DNA of 64,000 nt, taken from Macondimonas sp045864775. Its GTDB lineage: Bacteria > Pseudomonadota > Gammaproteobacteria > UBA5335. Position numbers and translations under genes: made by a program. Positions 9,401 through 15,836 of this stretch are shown here, in pieces. The first letter of the stretch is position 1; each line of letters opens with the position of its first letter. The notes under the pieces were generated by a model. That model did not search any database. It saw nothing but the letters and a program-made list of their open reading frames with translations, and was not told the DNA's origin. The DNA lies in assembly GCA_045864775.1 (NCBI GenBank), contig BTVR01000002.1, forward strand, positions 434,001 to 498,000, given 5' to 3'.

Positions 9401-9939
9401 GTTTCCCGGCGCCGCTCGCGGTAGCGCGAGACCCCCGCGGCTTCCTCGACCAGCGTGCGCAGTTCCTCGGGACGCGCCTCGATCAGGCGGCTGATCATGC
9501 CCTGCTCGATGATGGCGTAGCTGCGCGGACCCAGGCCGGTGCCGAGGAACAGGTCGGTGACGTCGCGCCGGCGGCAGCGCGTGTCGTTGAGGAAATACTG
9601 CGACTGGCCGTCGCGATTCAGCACCCGGCGCACGACGATCTCGCGATAGCGTCCCCACGGGCCGTCCAGCCGCCCGGCGCTGTTGTCGAAATGCAGCTCG
9701 ATGCTGGCCTGGGCGATGGGCGCGCGACTGCCCGAGCCGTTGAAGATGACATCGGCCATGGCGTCGCCGCGCAGATGGCGCGCCGCGCTCTCCCCCATCA
9801 CCCAGCGCACGGCGTCGATGAGGTTGGATTTGCCGCAGCCGTTGGGGCCCACGATGCCCACCCGGTTGCCGGGGATGGGGATCAGGGTCGGTTCGACGAA
9901 GGATTTGAATCCGGCCAGCCGGATGGCCGTCAGACGCAT
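6448..9939 (-). CDS. smc: Chromosome segregation protein SMC
   Basis: A 1163-residue structural-maintenance-of-chromosomes ATPase that compacts and segregates DNA, normally with ScpA/ScpB. The Walker A GPNGCGKSN is at residues 31-39. Two very long Ala/Glu/Gln/Arg-rich coiled-coil arms flank a hinge near residues 510-660. The C-terminal head carries the signature LLSGGEKALTA and the Walker B/D-loop FCMLDEVDAPLD. The start is the ATG at 9939 (MRLTAIRLAGFKSF), the canonical SMC N terminus; in-frame codons upstream run into the queF promoter region. It heads the smc-zipA-ligA operon and is divergent from queF. Confidence 0.97.
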   Translation of the reverse strand: MRLTAIRLAGFKSFVEPTLIPIPGNRVGIVGPNGCGKSNLIDAVRWVMGESAARHLRGDAMADVIFNGSGSRAPIAQASIELHFDNSAGRLDGPWGRYREIVVRRVLNRDGQSQYFLNDTRCRRRDVTDLFLGTGLGPRSYAIIEQGMISRLIEARPEELRTLVEEAAGVSRYRERRRETETRIAQTRDNLARLGDVREELGRQLQTLARQAQSARQFLELRERERAVAIRLAAWRWRQRHAELAGLEAERARHAAIRAGLEAEQERREAAQQQTEAARLDAARAFESLQQRQFTAGATLARLEQERDHQRAAAVRARAEREQLTARMAELARERDATAALAEQAQVRTAELGPMLAALDVQRQAAQTAQAERAAALRQRDQATEAARGAWERLRREQTGAATQVEQLQQRLAECARRLQRLQGEAAPDVAALAAAVSAAEERLKQAQMQEAAAKAVLDQARAAWSHQREVEQAARHVLDQMRGDWQRARGQLAALETLRRQHKPKAADLKIPPAATPLIERMTIAPGWERAVETVLAHWLHAQVLDDPLGQLPAKADSEGPALAWIDGAAAQRTPLPERLAGQVQGAGALESILETIQIAPDLATARARVAQLAPHESVITPEGWWLGAGWVRGGRAGAAGAEGVLLRERQWREACQAAAGLEAAANTARGEHEAALAALAAQDAARQAAEASWRSAQQAHAAARYDLERAQLAAAQAEAHVARHQREESEIGEQQATLEAALTEARAALLALDERIAATRAELDAQTRQRAAEAARRDGLAQEAAALDRRRHDLTLQLERAQGEGRAQALRLQALQAEAERLGARLAEIDSDEAARQAPLQALDAALTEARAERERIDAELTAARQRVESLDQTLQQLRLDAQSLAYRIKAEDAELEALSLRHQEARLRSEDLAGWLEVQGEDPAAAAARLDVRDTEEKLLEEGDSLARRIERMGAVNLAAVEDHAELSDRIAGLEAQHADLAEALETLEAAMRRMDHDTRALFAETFERLNTVFQTTFPKLFGGGEARLELEGDGGLLPGIRVIARPPGKRNSSIHLLSGGEKALTAVALVFAIFELNPAPFCMLDEVDAPLDEANVGRFCDLVREMAERVQCIFVTHNKTTMTAAEHLIGITMQEPGVSRMVAVDLERASALVASTAHV

Positions 9940-9983
9940 GGGGCGGTTGGCACGTCGGAGAGGCCCGTCTCGAGGCACTGGGA

Positions 9984-9989
9984 TATAAT
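9984..9989 (+). promoter_or_regulatory. Probable -10 element upstream of queF
   Basis: A perfect TATAAT sits 33 nt before the queF ATG in the short smc/queF divergent gap. No convincing -35 hexamer is present 16-18 nt upstream, so this is a partial promoter call. The implied start site would leave a leader of roughly 25 nt. Confidence 0.45.
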
Positions 9990-10022
9990 GCCGGGCTCGA
10001 TTTTGCACAGGATGGCCACGCC

Positions 10023-10427
10023 ATGTCCATGCCCGCCCCCGGCGCGCCCACGCTCGCGCTGCTCGAAACCTTCCCCAACCCGCATCCGGAACGTGACTAC
10101 ACCATCCGCATCCGGATCCCGGAGTTCACCTGCCTGTGCCCCAAGACCGGCCAGCCGGACTTCGCCGTGCTGCATCTGGAATACGTCGCCGATCAGCGCT
10201 GCGTGGAACTCAAATCGCTCAAGCAGTACATCTGGGCCTACCGCGACCAGGGCGCGTTTCACGAGGCCGTGACCAACCGCATCCTCGGCGACCTCGTCAC
10301 CGCCTGCGCCCCGCGCGCCATGCGCCTCACTGCCGAGTTCAACGTGCGCGGCGGCATCTACACCCACGTCGTCGTCGAACATCGCGCCCCCGGCTGGACC
10401 CCGCCCGCGCCGCTGCATCTGCCCTGA
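10023..10427 (+). CDS. queF: NADPH-dependent 7-cyano-7-deazaguanine reductase QueF (short type)
   Basis: A 134-residue unimodular QueF that reduces preQ0 nitrile to preQ1 amine in queuosine synthesis, the T-fold superfamily's only nitrile reductase. The catalytic Cys is Cys39 in CPKTGQPD (about 39-46). The QueF motif ELKSLKQY follows at about 62-69, and the substrate Glu appears in the C-terminal half. This is the short Bacillus-type form rather than the roughly 280-residue two-module E. coli form. No other queuosine gene lies nearby; the gene stands alone, divergent from smc, with its own -10 element. Confidence 0.95.
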   Translation: MSMPAPGAPTLALLETFPNPHPERDYTIRIRIPEFTCLCPKTGQPDFAVLHLEYVADQRCVELKSLKQYIWAYRDQGAFHEAVTNRILGDLVTACAPRAMRLTAEFNVRGGIYTHVVVEHRAPGWTPPAPLHLP

Positions 10428-10815
10428 TCCGTCGTCGCCGCGGCGCCGCGAGCCCGATTCCAGGCCAGCGCCAATATGGGGATACGGACATCCACCGCGG
10501 CAGACATCGTGGTTCGCGCCACCCCAGCGCCCGTGAGCGATGGCCTGCAGCGGATCGCCGCACCGCGCATGTAACGGCCGATGATCCATGTCGAGCATCC
10601 TCACCGCCAGCCATCGGCGGTCAACGATCCGGACCACCTTCAACCCATCGGGAAAAGTCGTCGAATGACGACATACGCAAAATCGGTTCGCGTGAACTAA
10701 TGTCCATTGCGCGCCACGGCGGGCCACTTGCAATCGACGCGCAAGTCGGCGCGCAAGACATCGAGAACCCTTCACTTTCGGTGAACGACGTTATCACTCA
10801 TTGAGGCTTTGAAAC
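10428..10815. other. 388-nt gap, no supportable gene
   Basis: No open frame here has family-like sequence or a credible ribosome site; all frames are shadows or run into stops. Base composition falls gradually toward the glycosyltransferase. A small inverted repeat (TCACTTTCGGTGA, about 10773-10785) lies shortly before the next gene. No T-tract terminator for queF was found. Confidence 0.6.
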
Positions 10816-12081
10816 ATGGGGCGATGTGTATTCTTCAATCTTCCAGGCGCGTCCGGACACATCAATCCCACGGTCGGCCTGGTTCGAGAACTGATCGCCC
10901 GCGGCGAGCAAGTGATCTATTACGCCGGCGAGGATTCACGCGCCAAATTCACGCGATTGGGCGTCGAATTTCGCACCTATGACGAATGGTTCCAGTACAC
11001 GCACAGCGCCAGCACGGCAAAGAACATCCTCGATTTTGCATTGGTCGAGATCGACATGGCGCTCAAGTGCATCGAACCTCTTCTCGAGCGCACTCGCCAG
11101 GACAACCCGGATTACGTTATTTATGACTCCTGTTGCGTCTGGGGCAAATACATCGGGGAAGCCTTGCAAAAACCGACCATTGCATGCATCACGACCCTGG
11201 TCAGCTCACCCTGGGTCATGCTCAGCGACCTACCCCTGTCGCTGCATGTGACAGGCGTTCTGATTCGTGGCATTCCCTTGATCACATGGGCGCGTCGTCA
11301 AGGCATCGAATTGATGGCGAAGATCGGCGTCGAGTTTCGTGGCATTCTCTATCACATCTTCGATTTCTTCGCCTGCCTCGGCGAACTCAACATCGTCTTC
11401 AACACGCGCGAGTTTCAACCGTTTGCCGACCGCCTGAAAGGCCGCTTTCACTATGTCGGCGCCTCGATTCCCGAAGGCCGCGACGAGGGAAGCCTGGACT
11501 TCGAGCGCTTCGGGAACCGGCCATTGATCTATGTCTCCATGGGCACGGTCCACAACCACAATGCCGAGTTCTATCGCACCGTCATGGAAGCGCTGGCAAA
11601 CGAACCCGTTGGCGTCATCATGTCGATCGGCTACAACATCGACGCCCGAGAGCTCGGCAGGATTCCCGACAACTTCATCGTGGAACAATTCGTGCCCCAG
11701 CTCGAAGTGCTGAAGCACGCCGATGTCTTCATTACCCATGGCGGCATGAACAGCCTGAATGAAGCGCTGTATTTCGGGGTTCCAGTGATCGTCGTCCCCC
11801 AACAGATCGAACAGGGCTTCAACATGCGGCGCCTGAAAAAAATCGGCGTGGCCCAGCCCATGCCGAAAGAATTGACGCCACAGTCGATCCGGGAGACGGT
11901 GTATTGCGTACTCAAGGATGAACGCTACACGGACAACGCCAGAACCTACAGTGAGGTGCTCCGAAAAGGCGGCGGTCACAAGGCAGCCGCTCAGCACATC
12001 CTGGATTTCATCTCTAGCCGCGCCGAAACACCCCTATTCACCATGGATAACAACCGATCGGTTCGGTCGCAAGGCAGATAG
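10816..12081 (+). CDS. MGT/UGT-type glycosyltransferase (GT1, GT-B fold)
   Basis: A 421-residue GT-B glycosyltransferase of the MGT/UDP-glucosyltransferase type, which moves a sugar from a nucleotide sugar to a small acceptor such as a macrolide, carotenoid or sterol. The N-terminal acceptor domain begins with FFNLPGASGHINPTVGLVREL, with the conserved His near residue 15. The C-terminal donor domain has VSMGTVHNH, then FVPQLEVLKHADVFITHGG and GVPVIVVPQQIEQ, the sugar-nucleotide signature. GC content and codon use are lower than in flanking housekeeping genes. It is isolated, with no acceptor-synthesis genes nearby, and lies next to a cassette array, so recent acquisition is plausible. Substrate unknown. 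Confidence 0.85.
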   Translation: MGRCVFFNLPGASGHINPTVGLVRELIARGEQVIYYAGEDSRAKFTRLGVEFRTYDEWFQYTHSASTAKNILDFALVEIDMALKCIEPLLERTRQDNPDYVIYDSCCVWGKYIGEALQKPTIACITTLVSSPWVMLSDLPLSLHVTGVLIRGIPLITWARRQGIELMAKIGVEFRGILYHIFDFFACLGELNIVFNTREFQPFADRLKGRFHYVGASIPEGRDEGSLDFERFGNRPLIYVSMGTVHNHNAEFYRTVMEALANEPVGVIMSIGYNIDARELGRIPDNFIVEQFVPQLEVLKHADVFITHGGMNSLNEALYFGVPVIVVPQQIEQGFNMRRLKKIGVAQPMPKELTPQSIRETVYCVLKDERYTDNARTYSEVLRKGGGHKAAAQHILDFISSRAETPLFTMDNNRSVRSQGR

Positions 12082-12256
12082 GAGCATCACCCCTGAGCCG
12101 TGCGATCTCGCGCGAAGATCGGCTGAGATTCACAAAGATCACCCGAACACGCCGTCGAGAAACAGCGAACGGATGGCGCAGACAACGGCGACGACCATTT
12201 GCGTAAACCGACCCAGGTTCGGCTCTGCTCGGGGATATAACTGGGCATCGCCACCG

Positions 12257-12874
12257 TCAGCCGGCGAGCGAACGGACATATACGGCGGACAGGAAATATC
12301 CGATGATGTTCAGCCACACAGTGGCCCAAAAGACCGAACGGAACTCCCGCTTCGAGGATTTATGCCTCAGCGTTCGTTGGGCAATCAGCGCTCCCGGCCA
12401 CCCACCGAAAAACGCCAGCAAATGAAGGGTTTGTTCAGGAGTACGCCATTCGCCCCGCTGCGCGGCTGATTTATCAATGGCGTAAGCCACAAAGGTCGCC
12501 AGACTGACGCCGAGATAGACCAAGGGCAGCCAGATCGGTGAATCCCCTTTGATACAACCCAGCAAAAGTACACCGGCAAACAGCGGGATCAGAACGAGGC
12601 TGCCGTTCCCCCATGGCGGGGGTGGTTGATTCCTGCGCAGGGGGGCTCGCGCGGCGCGCTTCGGTTCGACGACCACGACGTCGACCGCGCGCCGTTTGCC
12701 TTCTGGGCCAGGCCTCACCTGAAAGCTCACGCGCTGATTCACCTGCGGGCGCCCCGGGAAGGCATTGAACGCCTTGATATGGACGAAAACGTCTGGGCCG
12801 CCTTCAGTCGGCTGGATGAAGCCGAATCCACGTTCATCGTTCCAGGACTTGATGGTTCCGTCGAAGCGCATCAT
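12257..12874 (-). CDS. Cold-shock domain / DUF1294 membrane fusion protein
   Basis: A 205-residue fusion. Residues about 1-70 are a cold-shock domain with RNP1-like ERGFGFIQP and RNP2-like DVFVHI, an RNA/ssDNA-binding OB fold. After a basic linker (PKRAARAPLRRNQ) come four hydrophobic helices of the DUF1294 type with the conserved YAIDKSAAQRGEWRTPE and GGWPGALIAQRTLRHK segments. This architecture recurs in proteobacteria, but its job is unknown; membrane-tethered RNA binding is an inference. The start is ambiguous between adjacent ATGs (12874 and 12871). It borders the cassette array. Confidence 0.88.
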   Translation of the reverse strand: MMRFDGTIKSWNDERGFGFIQPTEGGPDVFVHIKAFNAFPGRPQVNQRVSFQVRPGPEGKRRAVDVVVVEPKRAARAPLRRNQPPPPWGNGSLVLIPLFAGVLLLGCIKGDSPIWLPLVYLGVSLATFVAYAIDKSAAQRGEWRTPEQTLHLLAFFGGWPGALIAQRTLRHKSSKREFRSVFWATVWLNIIGYFLSAVYVRSLAG

Positions 12875-13030
12875 TAGGGTTACCTACGGATTGATTCGAG
12901 AGAACGCCCACGTGTCGGCGGAACGCTCCCATGGCGAAACCCCACTCGGCGGGCGGCTAATCCAATCGGACAAACAGGAATACGGCTTGCGTCCAAATTT
13001 TCTATGAAGAATGGGAAATAGTGGTCTGTC

Positions 13031-13099
13031 GCCTGCCGCACCGATCACCGGCGCTGCGCGGCTTTATCGCGCAGCGTCCGGTGAACCGCAGGGTTGGGC
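13031..13099 (-). repeat. attC-like integron recombination site 1
   Basis: Read on the minus strand it opens with GCCCAAC (13099-13093), a perfect RYYYAAC core, immediately after the stop of the 327-residue gene. Inside is a 15-bp stem: 13046-13060 pairs with 13068-13083 around a 7-nt loop, interrupted by one unpaired base at 13077. A long stem with an extrahelical base is the structural hallmark of attC. The far end (13031-13037, GGCAGGC on the minus strand) is a degenerate GTTRRRY, suggesting this end of the array has decayed. Confidence 0.75.
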
Positions 13100-13100
13100 A

Positions 13101-14084
13101 TCACTTGAGCCTATTGAAGTTATTGTTCACCGTTTCCTTGCTTCGCTTTTGGATACCCTGTTGCTTGGCGGTGAGTTCATGAATTGCAGTAATGTAGGAA
13201 TTGAATGCATCCAAGTCGGACTGGTCGGCAAACAGTATCTGGCCATTTTGTACTGCCCAAGCCCCTTTACGCGCTGAAAGCAGGGCAAAGATGTTTTCAA
13301 ACTCCGATATTGTTTTGCCTTCCAAATCCCACATTGCGTCTATTTGCGCCCGCGAATTTGCCATCCCCTTGTCGAAACCATGAAGGATATCGTTCTTGTT
13401 GATTTCACTGACATTGAGACTAACGATGTCGTTCCGAGCATTCGCCAGAAGCGTATACGTCCGGGCTTTATACTTGCGAACAATGTCGTTGGCTTTCTGA
13501 ATCATCATCTTGCTTTCGATTAGCGTTCTATCTTGGCTCACTCGGCTAGGGTCGAGAATCTTTTCCCAACCGATTGCATCAAGCTCAAGCAGGTAGTCGT
13601 TTCGTTGGGCGGCCATCTTGTTCATGAAAATCTTCATGAACCGTTCCATCTCGCCAAATTCCTTTTTGGTCTTTGGCGTCGCGTCCAGGTTACTTTCGAT
13701 GCGCTGCGGAATTCCTTGAGCGTCATTCGCTGCGCTCGTGATAGAGGAATAGCTTTTTTGGATTTCGGTGACGGCTTGTGTGGCGGCATGTCTTTGTTGC
13801 GAGTAGCCAAAAAGGCTTCCTCCGATCAAAGCAGCGAAGATAGCCAAGAATGACAGCCCACCCTTCTTCGTTCCTTGCTTTCGCCCAACGGCACCCTGAA
13901 AAATAGCCCAAATAACCAGACCTATCGGTAAGTTGTATCCGAACAGGAAAGCCAGATCGCTGGTGGTATTCGTCGAGTATGTGACCGCGTATGCGACTAT
14001 CCCTACGCAAAGAACGGCAAGCGAGATAGCCCAGGTGCGTGTCGGTTTGTCGTTAGCAGCGGTAGTCGTCGTTAGCGGGTTCAT
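13101..14084 (-). CDS. Cassette-borne membrane protein of unknown function
   Basis: A 327-residue protein not recognised as any family. The first ~95 residues contain three hydrophobic helices (about 18-36, 45-65 and 77-93). The remainder is a soluble, mostly helical and charged domain with coiled-coil character, carrying segments such as KKEFGEMERFMKIFMNKM and a Lys/Asn-rich C terminus (NNNFNRLK). The ATG has a strong AAGGAGGAAC ribosome site. Base composition is clearly AT-richer than the housekeeping neighbours. The gene lies between attC-like sites 2 and 1 in the orientation expected of an integron cassette. A sensor or envelope role is possible, but nothing proves it. Confidence 0.7.
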   Translation of the reverse strand: MNPLTTTTAANDKPTRTWAISLAVLCVGIVAYAVTYSTNTTSDLAFLFGYNLPIGLVIWAIFQGAVGRKQGTKKGGLSFLAIFAALIGGSLFGYSQQRHAATQAVTEIQKSYSSITSAANDAQGIPQRIESNLDATPKTKKEFGEMERFMKIFMNKMAAQRNDYLLELDAIGWEKILDPSRVSQDRTLIESKMMIQKANDIVRKYKARTYTLLANARNDIVSLNVSEINKNDILHGFDKGMANSRAQIDAMWDLEGKTISEFENIFALLSARKGAWAVQNGQILFADQSDLDAFNSYITAIHELTAKQQGIQKRSKETVNNNFNRLK

Positions 14085-14101
14085 TGTTCCTCCTTGGTGA
14101 T

Positions 14102-14168
14102 GCCCGACGCCGCCGTTAACCCGGAGAGTGCGTTTTCGCGCGCGATCGAGTTGAACGGCTTGTTATAC
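14102..14168 (-). repeat. attC-like integron recombination site 2
   Basis: On the minus strand it runs from GTATAAC (14168-14162) to GTCGGGC (14108-14102), 67 bp. The outer arms pair: 14112-14120 (GCCGTTAAC) with 14150-14159 (GTTGAACGGC), giving 9 bp with one extrahelical G at 14153. GTATAAC is the exact reverse complement of GTTATAC at the start of the same cassette (14924-14918), the relationship created when a circular cassette inserts. GTCGGGC leads directly into the next cassette's leader. Confidence 0.75.
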
Positions 14169-14910
14169 GTCTCGACTCGGGTGCCACAGATGTAATGCGT
14201 AGTACATGCTTCTTATCTCCGGAACCGCCGCGGATGATTAAGTTGCCGTCCCGTTCGAACCGTAGGTCTTCAAGCGTCTCCTTCCACTCCTTCAACTTCT
14301 TGTCTTGCCCTTTGAAGAGAGTTTTGGCCGATTTCTCGAACGTCTTATCCAAGACATCGATAACCGCCTTCGTATGCTCGTCGATTGCTTCATCAAGTTT
14401 CACCGTGCGATCGCCGCAATTTCCGGTTACCTCACATGTAAAACCCGCGAGCCCAACGCGAACAGGAACAAATGCCTGTTTCGAGTTACTTCCGGGCGCG
14501 AGAAAATCGAGGCTATGCGACGCCAACTGATGCCTTAAAGCTGTCACTTCTAGCATACGGAAAGTTGACTGAACTTCCTTCGGAGACGGACAGTTCATGA
14601 GAGAATATAGCTTCAACACAGCCTGTTGCTGCATGTACGCTGCGCTCAGAACACCGTAGAGGCGTAGATACTTTTCGCCCATGTCTTCATAGCGAGACGG
14701 CCCGTCCAATCCAAATGCAAGGAAATTGCCGATCGCCAATGAGGCGTCGCCGACGATATCCATTGCGACGCAGACGAAGTTCCAGTCTTCCTTGCTGTTC
14801 AAGCAAAGAAGAATAGCTGGATCCTCATCCTTCTCCCATACACGATCATTCACCAAGCGGCGAAATGACTCTGCGTATGTGTCCAGGACGTCAATGCGCT
14901 GCTTAATCAT
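14116..14910 (-). CDS. Cassette-borne protein of unknown function
   Basis: A 264-residue soluble-looking protein, mostly helical, unrecognised. Visible features: an acidic N-terminal half with two Trp-containing segments (NDRVWEKDEDP, KEDWNFVCVAMDI), a middle HQLASHSLDFL helix, and a charged, Lys-rich region around residues 190-220. The ATG is only 7 nt inside the cassette after the GTTATAC core, with a weak ribosome site. The reading frame continues into attC site 2, so about the last 17 codons (Arg/Ser-rich) are encoded by the recombination site itself. Base composition is low in GC. Presence of a full-length ORF in a cassette suggests a real protein, but no function can be stated. Confidence 0.65.
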   Translation of the reverse strand: MIKQRIDVLDTYAESFRRLVNDRVWEKDEDPAILLCLNSKEDWNFVCVAMDIVGDASLAIGNFLAFGLDGPSRYEDMGEKYLRLYGVLSAAYMQQQAVLKLYSLMNCPSPKEVQSTFRMLEVTALRHQLASHSLDFLAPGSNSKQAFVPVRVGLAGFTCEVTGNCGDRTVKLDEAIDEHTKAVIDVLDKTFEKSAKTLFKGQDKKLKEWKETLEDLRFERDGNLIIRGGSGDKKHVLRITSVAPESRRITSRSTRSRAKTHSPG

Positions 14911-14917
14911 CTCTTAC

Positions 14918-14996
14918 GTATAACCTTCAAAGTGAGGCGCGTAGCGAGCGGAAGAAGCCCGTACGCGGAGCCTCCCTCTCGGCGGCAGGGTTGGGG
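14918..14996 (-). repeat. attC-like integron recombination site 3
   Basis: On the minus strand it runs from CCCCAAC (14996-14990) to GTTATAC (14924-14918), 79 bp, between the 100-residue and the 264-residue genes. A 10-bp internal stem pairs 14934-14943 (GAGGCGCGTA) with 14962-14974, interrupted by a 3-nt bulge. The right-hand core GTTATAC deviates from GTTRRRY at one position but matches exactly the complement of the next site's left core. Confidence 0.7.
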
Positions 14997-15009
14997 GGCT
15001 CTTTGCACC

Positions 15010-15312
15010 TCAGCGGGGCCTCACCCTGTACGTATTCCCATCTTGATCGCGTAGCCTGCCGTAACCATCACTGTCAATGGTTCCACGGAGGATGTCGCCG
15101 TTCATATTCTTCATGCGAATCGAGCCATCGCTGTCGATTTCTCCTCGATATTTACTTGATGGGTCATAGTCGTACTTCTTGCGCATCTCGATGTCAGTGC
15201 TTCCTCCTATGGAACTACCATAGGGGTCGGTATTGATTTCGTAGCGGTCGTCCCAAGCGAAAGCGGACGCAGCCAACATGCACAAGGCCATGCCAAAGAT
15301 TAGCCGTCTCAT
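15010..15312 (-). CDS. Small exported cassette protein with internal DSDG repeats
   Basis: A 100-residue protein starting at the ATG at 15312, chosen over an upstream in-frame codon because it is preceded by an ideal AAGGAGG ribosome site. Residues 1-19 are a signal peptide (MRRLIFGMALCMLAASAFA). The mature part is polar and ends with two near repeats: RGEIDSDGSIRMKNMNGD and RGTIDSDGYGRLRDQDGN. Such repeats suggest a small beta structure, perhaps cation-binding through Asp, but this is inference. It sits upstream of attC site 3 in cassette orientation and is AT-richer than the core genome. Not assigned to a family. Confidence 0.7.
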   Translation of the reverse strand: MRRLIFGMALCMLAASAFAWDDRYEINTDPYGSSIGGSTDIEMRKKYDYDPSSKYRGEIDSDGSIRMKNMNGDILRGTIDSDGYGRLRDQDGNTYRVRPR

Positions 15313-15836
15313 TGAACCTCCTTCATTGAAAGCTGCGGATAAAGGCAAGACCAGCTACAGATGCAGCACACGAAAACTTAATCTGTTATACAGCTCTATC
15401 CGACTTCGATGAGCTAAAATTTCCCGGGTGGATGATCTTCCTTCGCCCCAGCTGCCGACCCTGCACGAATGCATGCGTGATGCGCTGTGAGCGGCGCGTG
15501 CTCTAACCGGGAGCAAAACACATCCTTCACTGAGAATGTCCATCCGCAGAGTTGTTTCGGCGCCTTTTGGGTATTCTTGAACCATTTCTGACAGGCGGAC
15601 GGTGAACCAGGCGATGGAAGTGCGTCTGCTCTATATCAAGAGCTGAACGCCGGGTTCATCCAGACCAGAAATGGATCGGAAAACTGACGGAGGAAATTGG
15701 CGAGAAAACCGGTCGCGAGGAGTTCACACCCTTCTAGTGGAACGGTAAAGCCGTCACCCTTACCGCCTTCCGTTCAGCCACGAGTCGCGCGGAAACGGCC
15801 CTTGGCCGGACCGGCCATTCGCACGAAAACGGCAGT
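15313..15836. other. 524-nt gap at the edge of the cassette array
   Basis: No gene can be supported. Composition shifts from AT-rich near the cassette gene to GC-rich toward glpK. A single GTTATAC (15385-15391) resembles an attC core but has no foldable partner. No integrase, attI or transposase could be recognised. Short open frames here have no ribosome site or family-like sequence. Confidence 0.55.

Noticed and set aside
8314..10272. 652-codon plus-strand open frame opposite smc and overlapping queF
   Set aside because: Composition is a Leu/Arg/Gln shadow of the SMC coiled coil; it overlaps queF in another frame.
15385..15391. Fourth attC core (GTTATAC)
   Set aside because: No matching partner core or foldable stem within 120 nt; single 7-mer matches are expected by chance.
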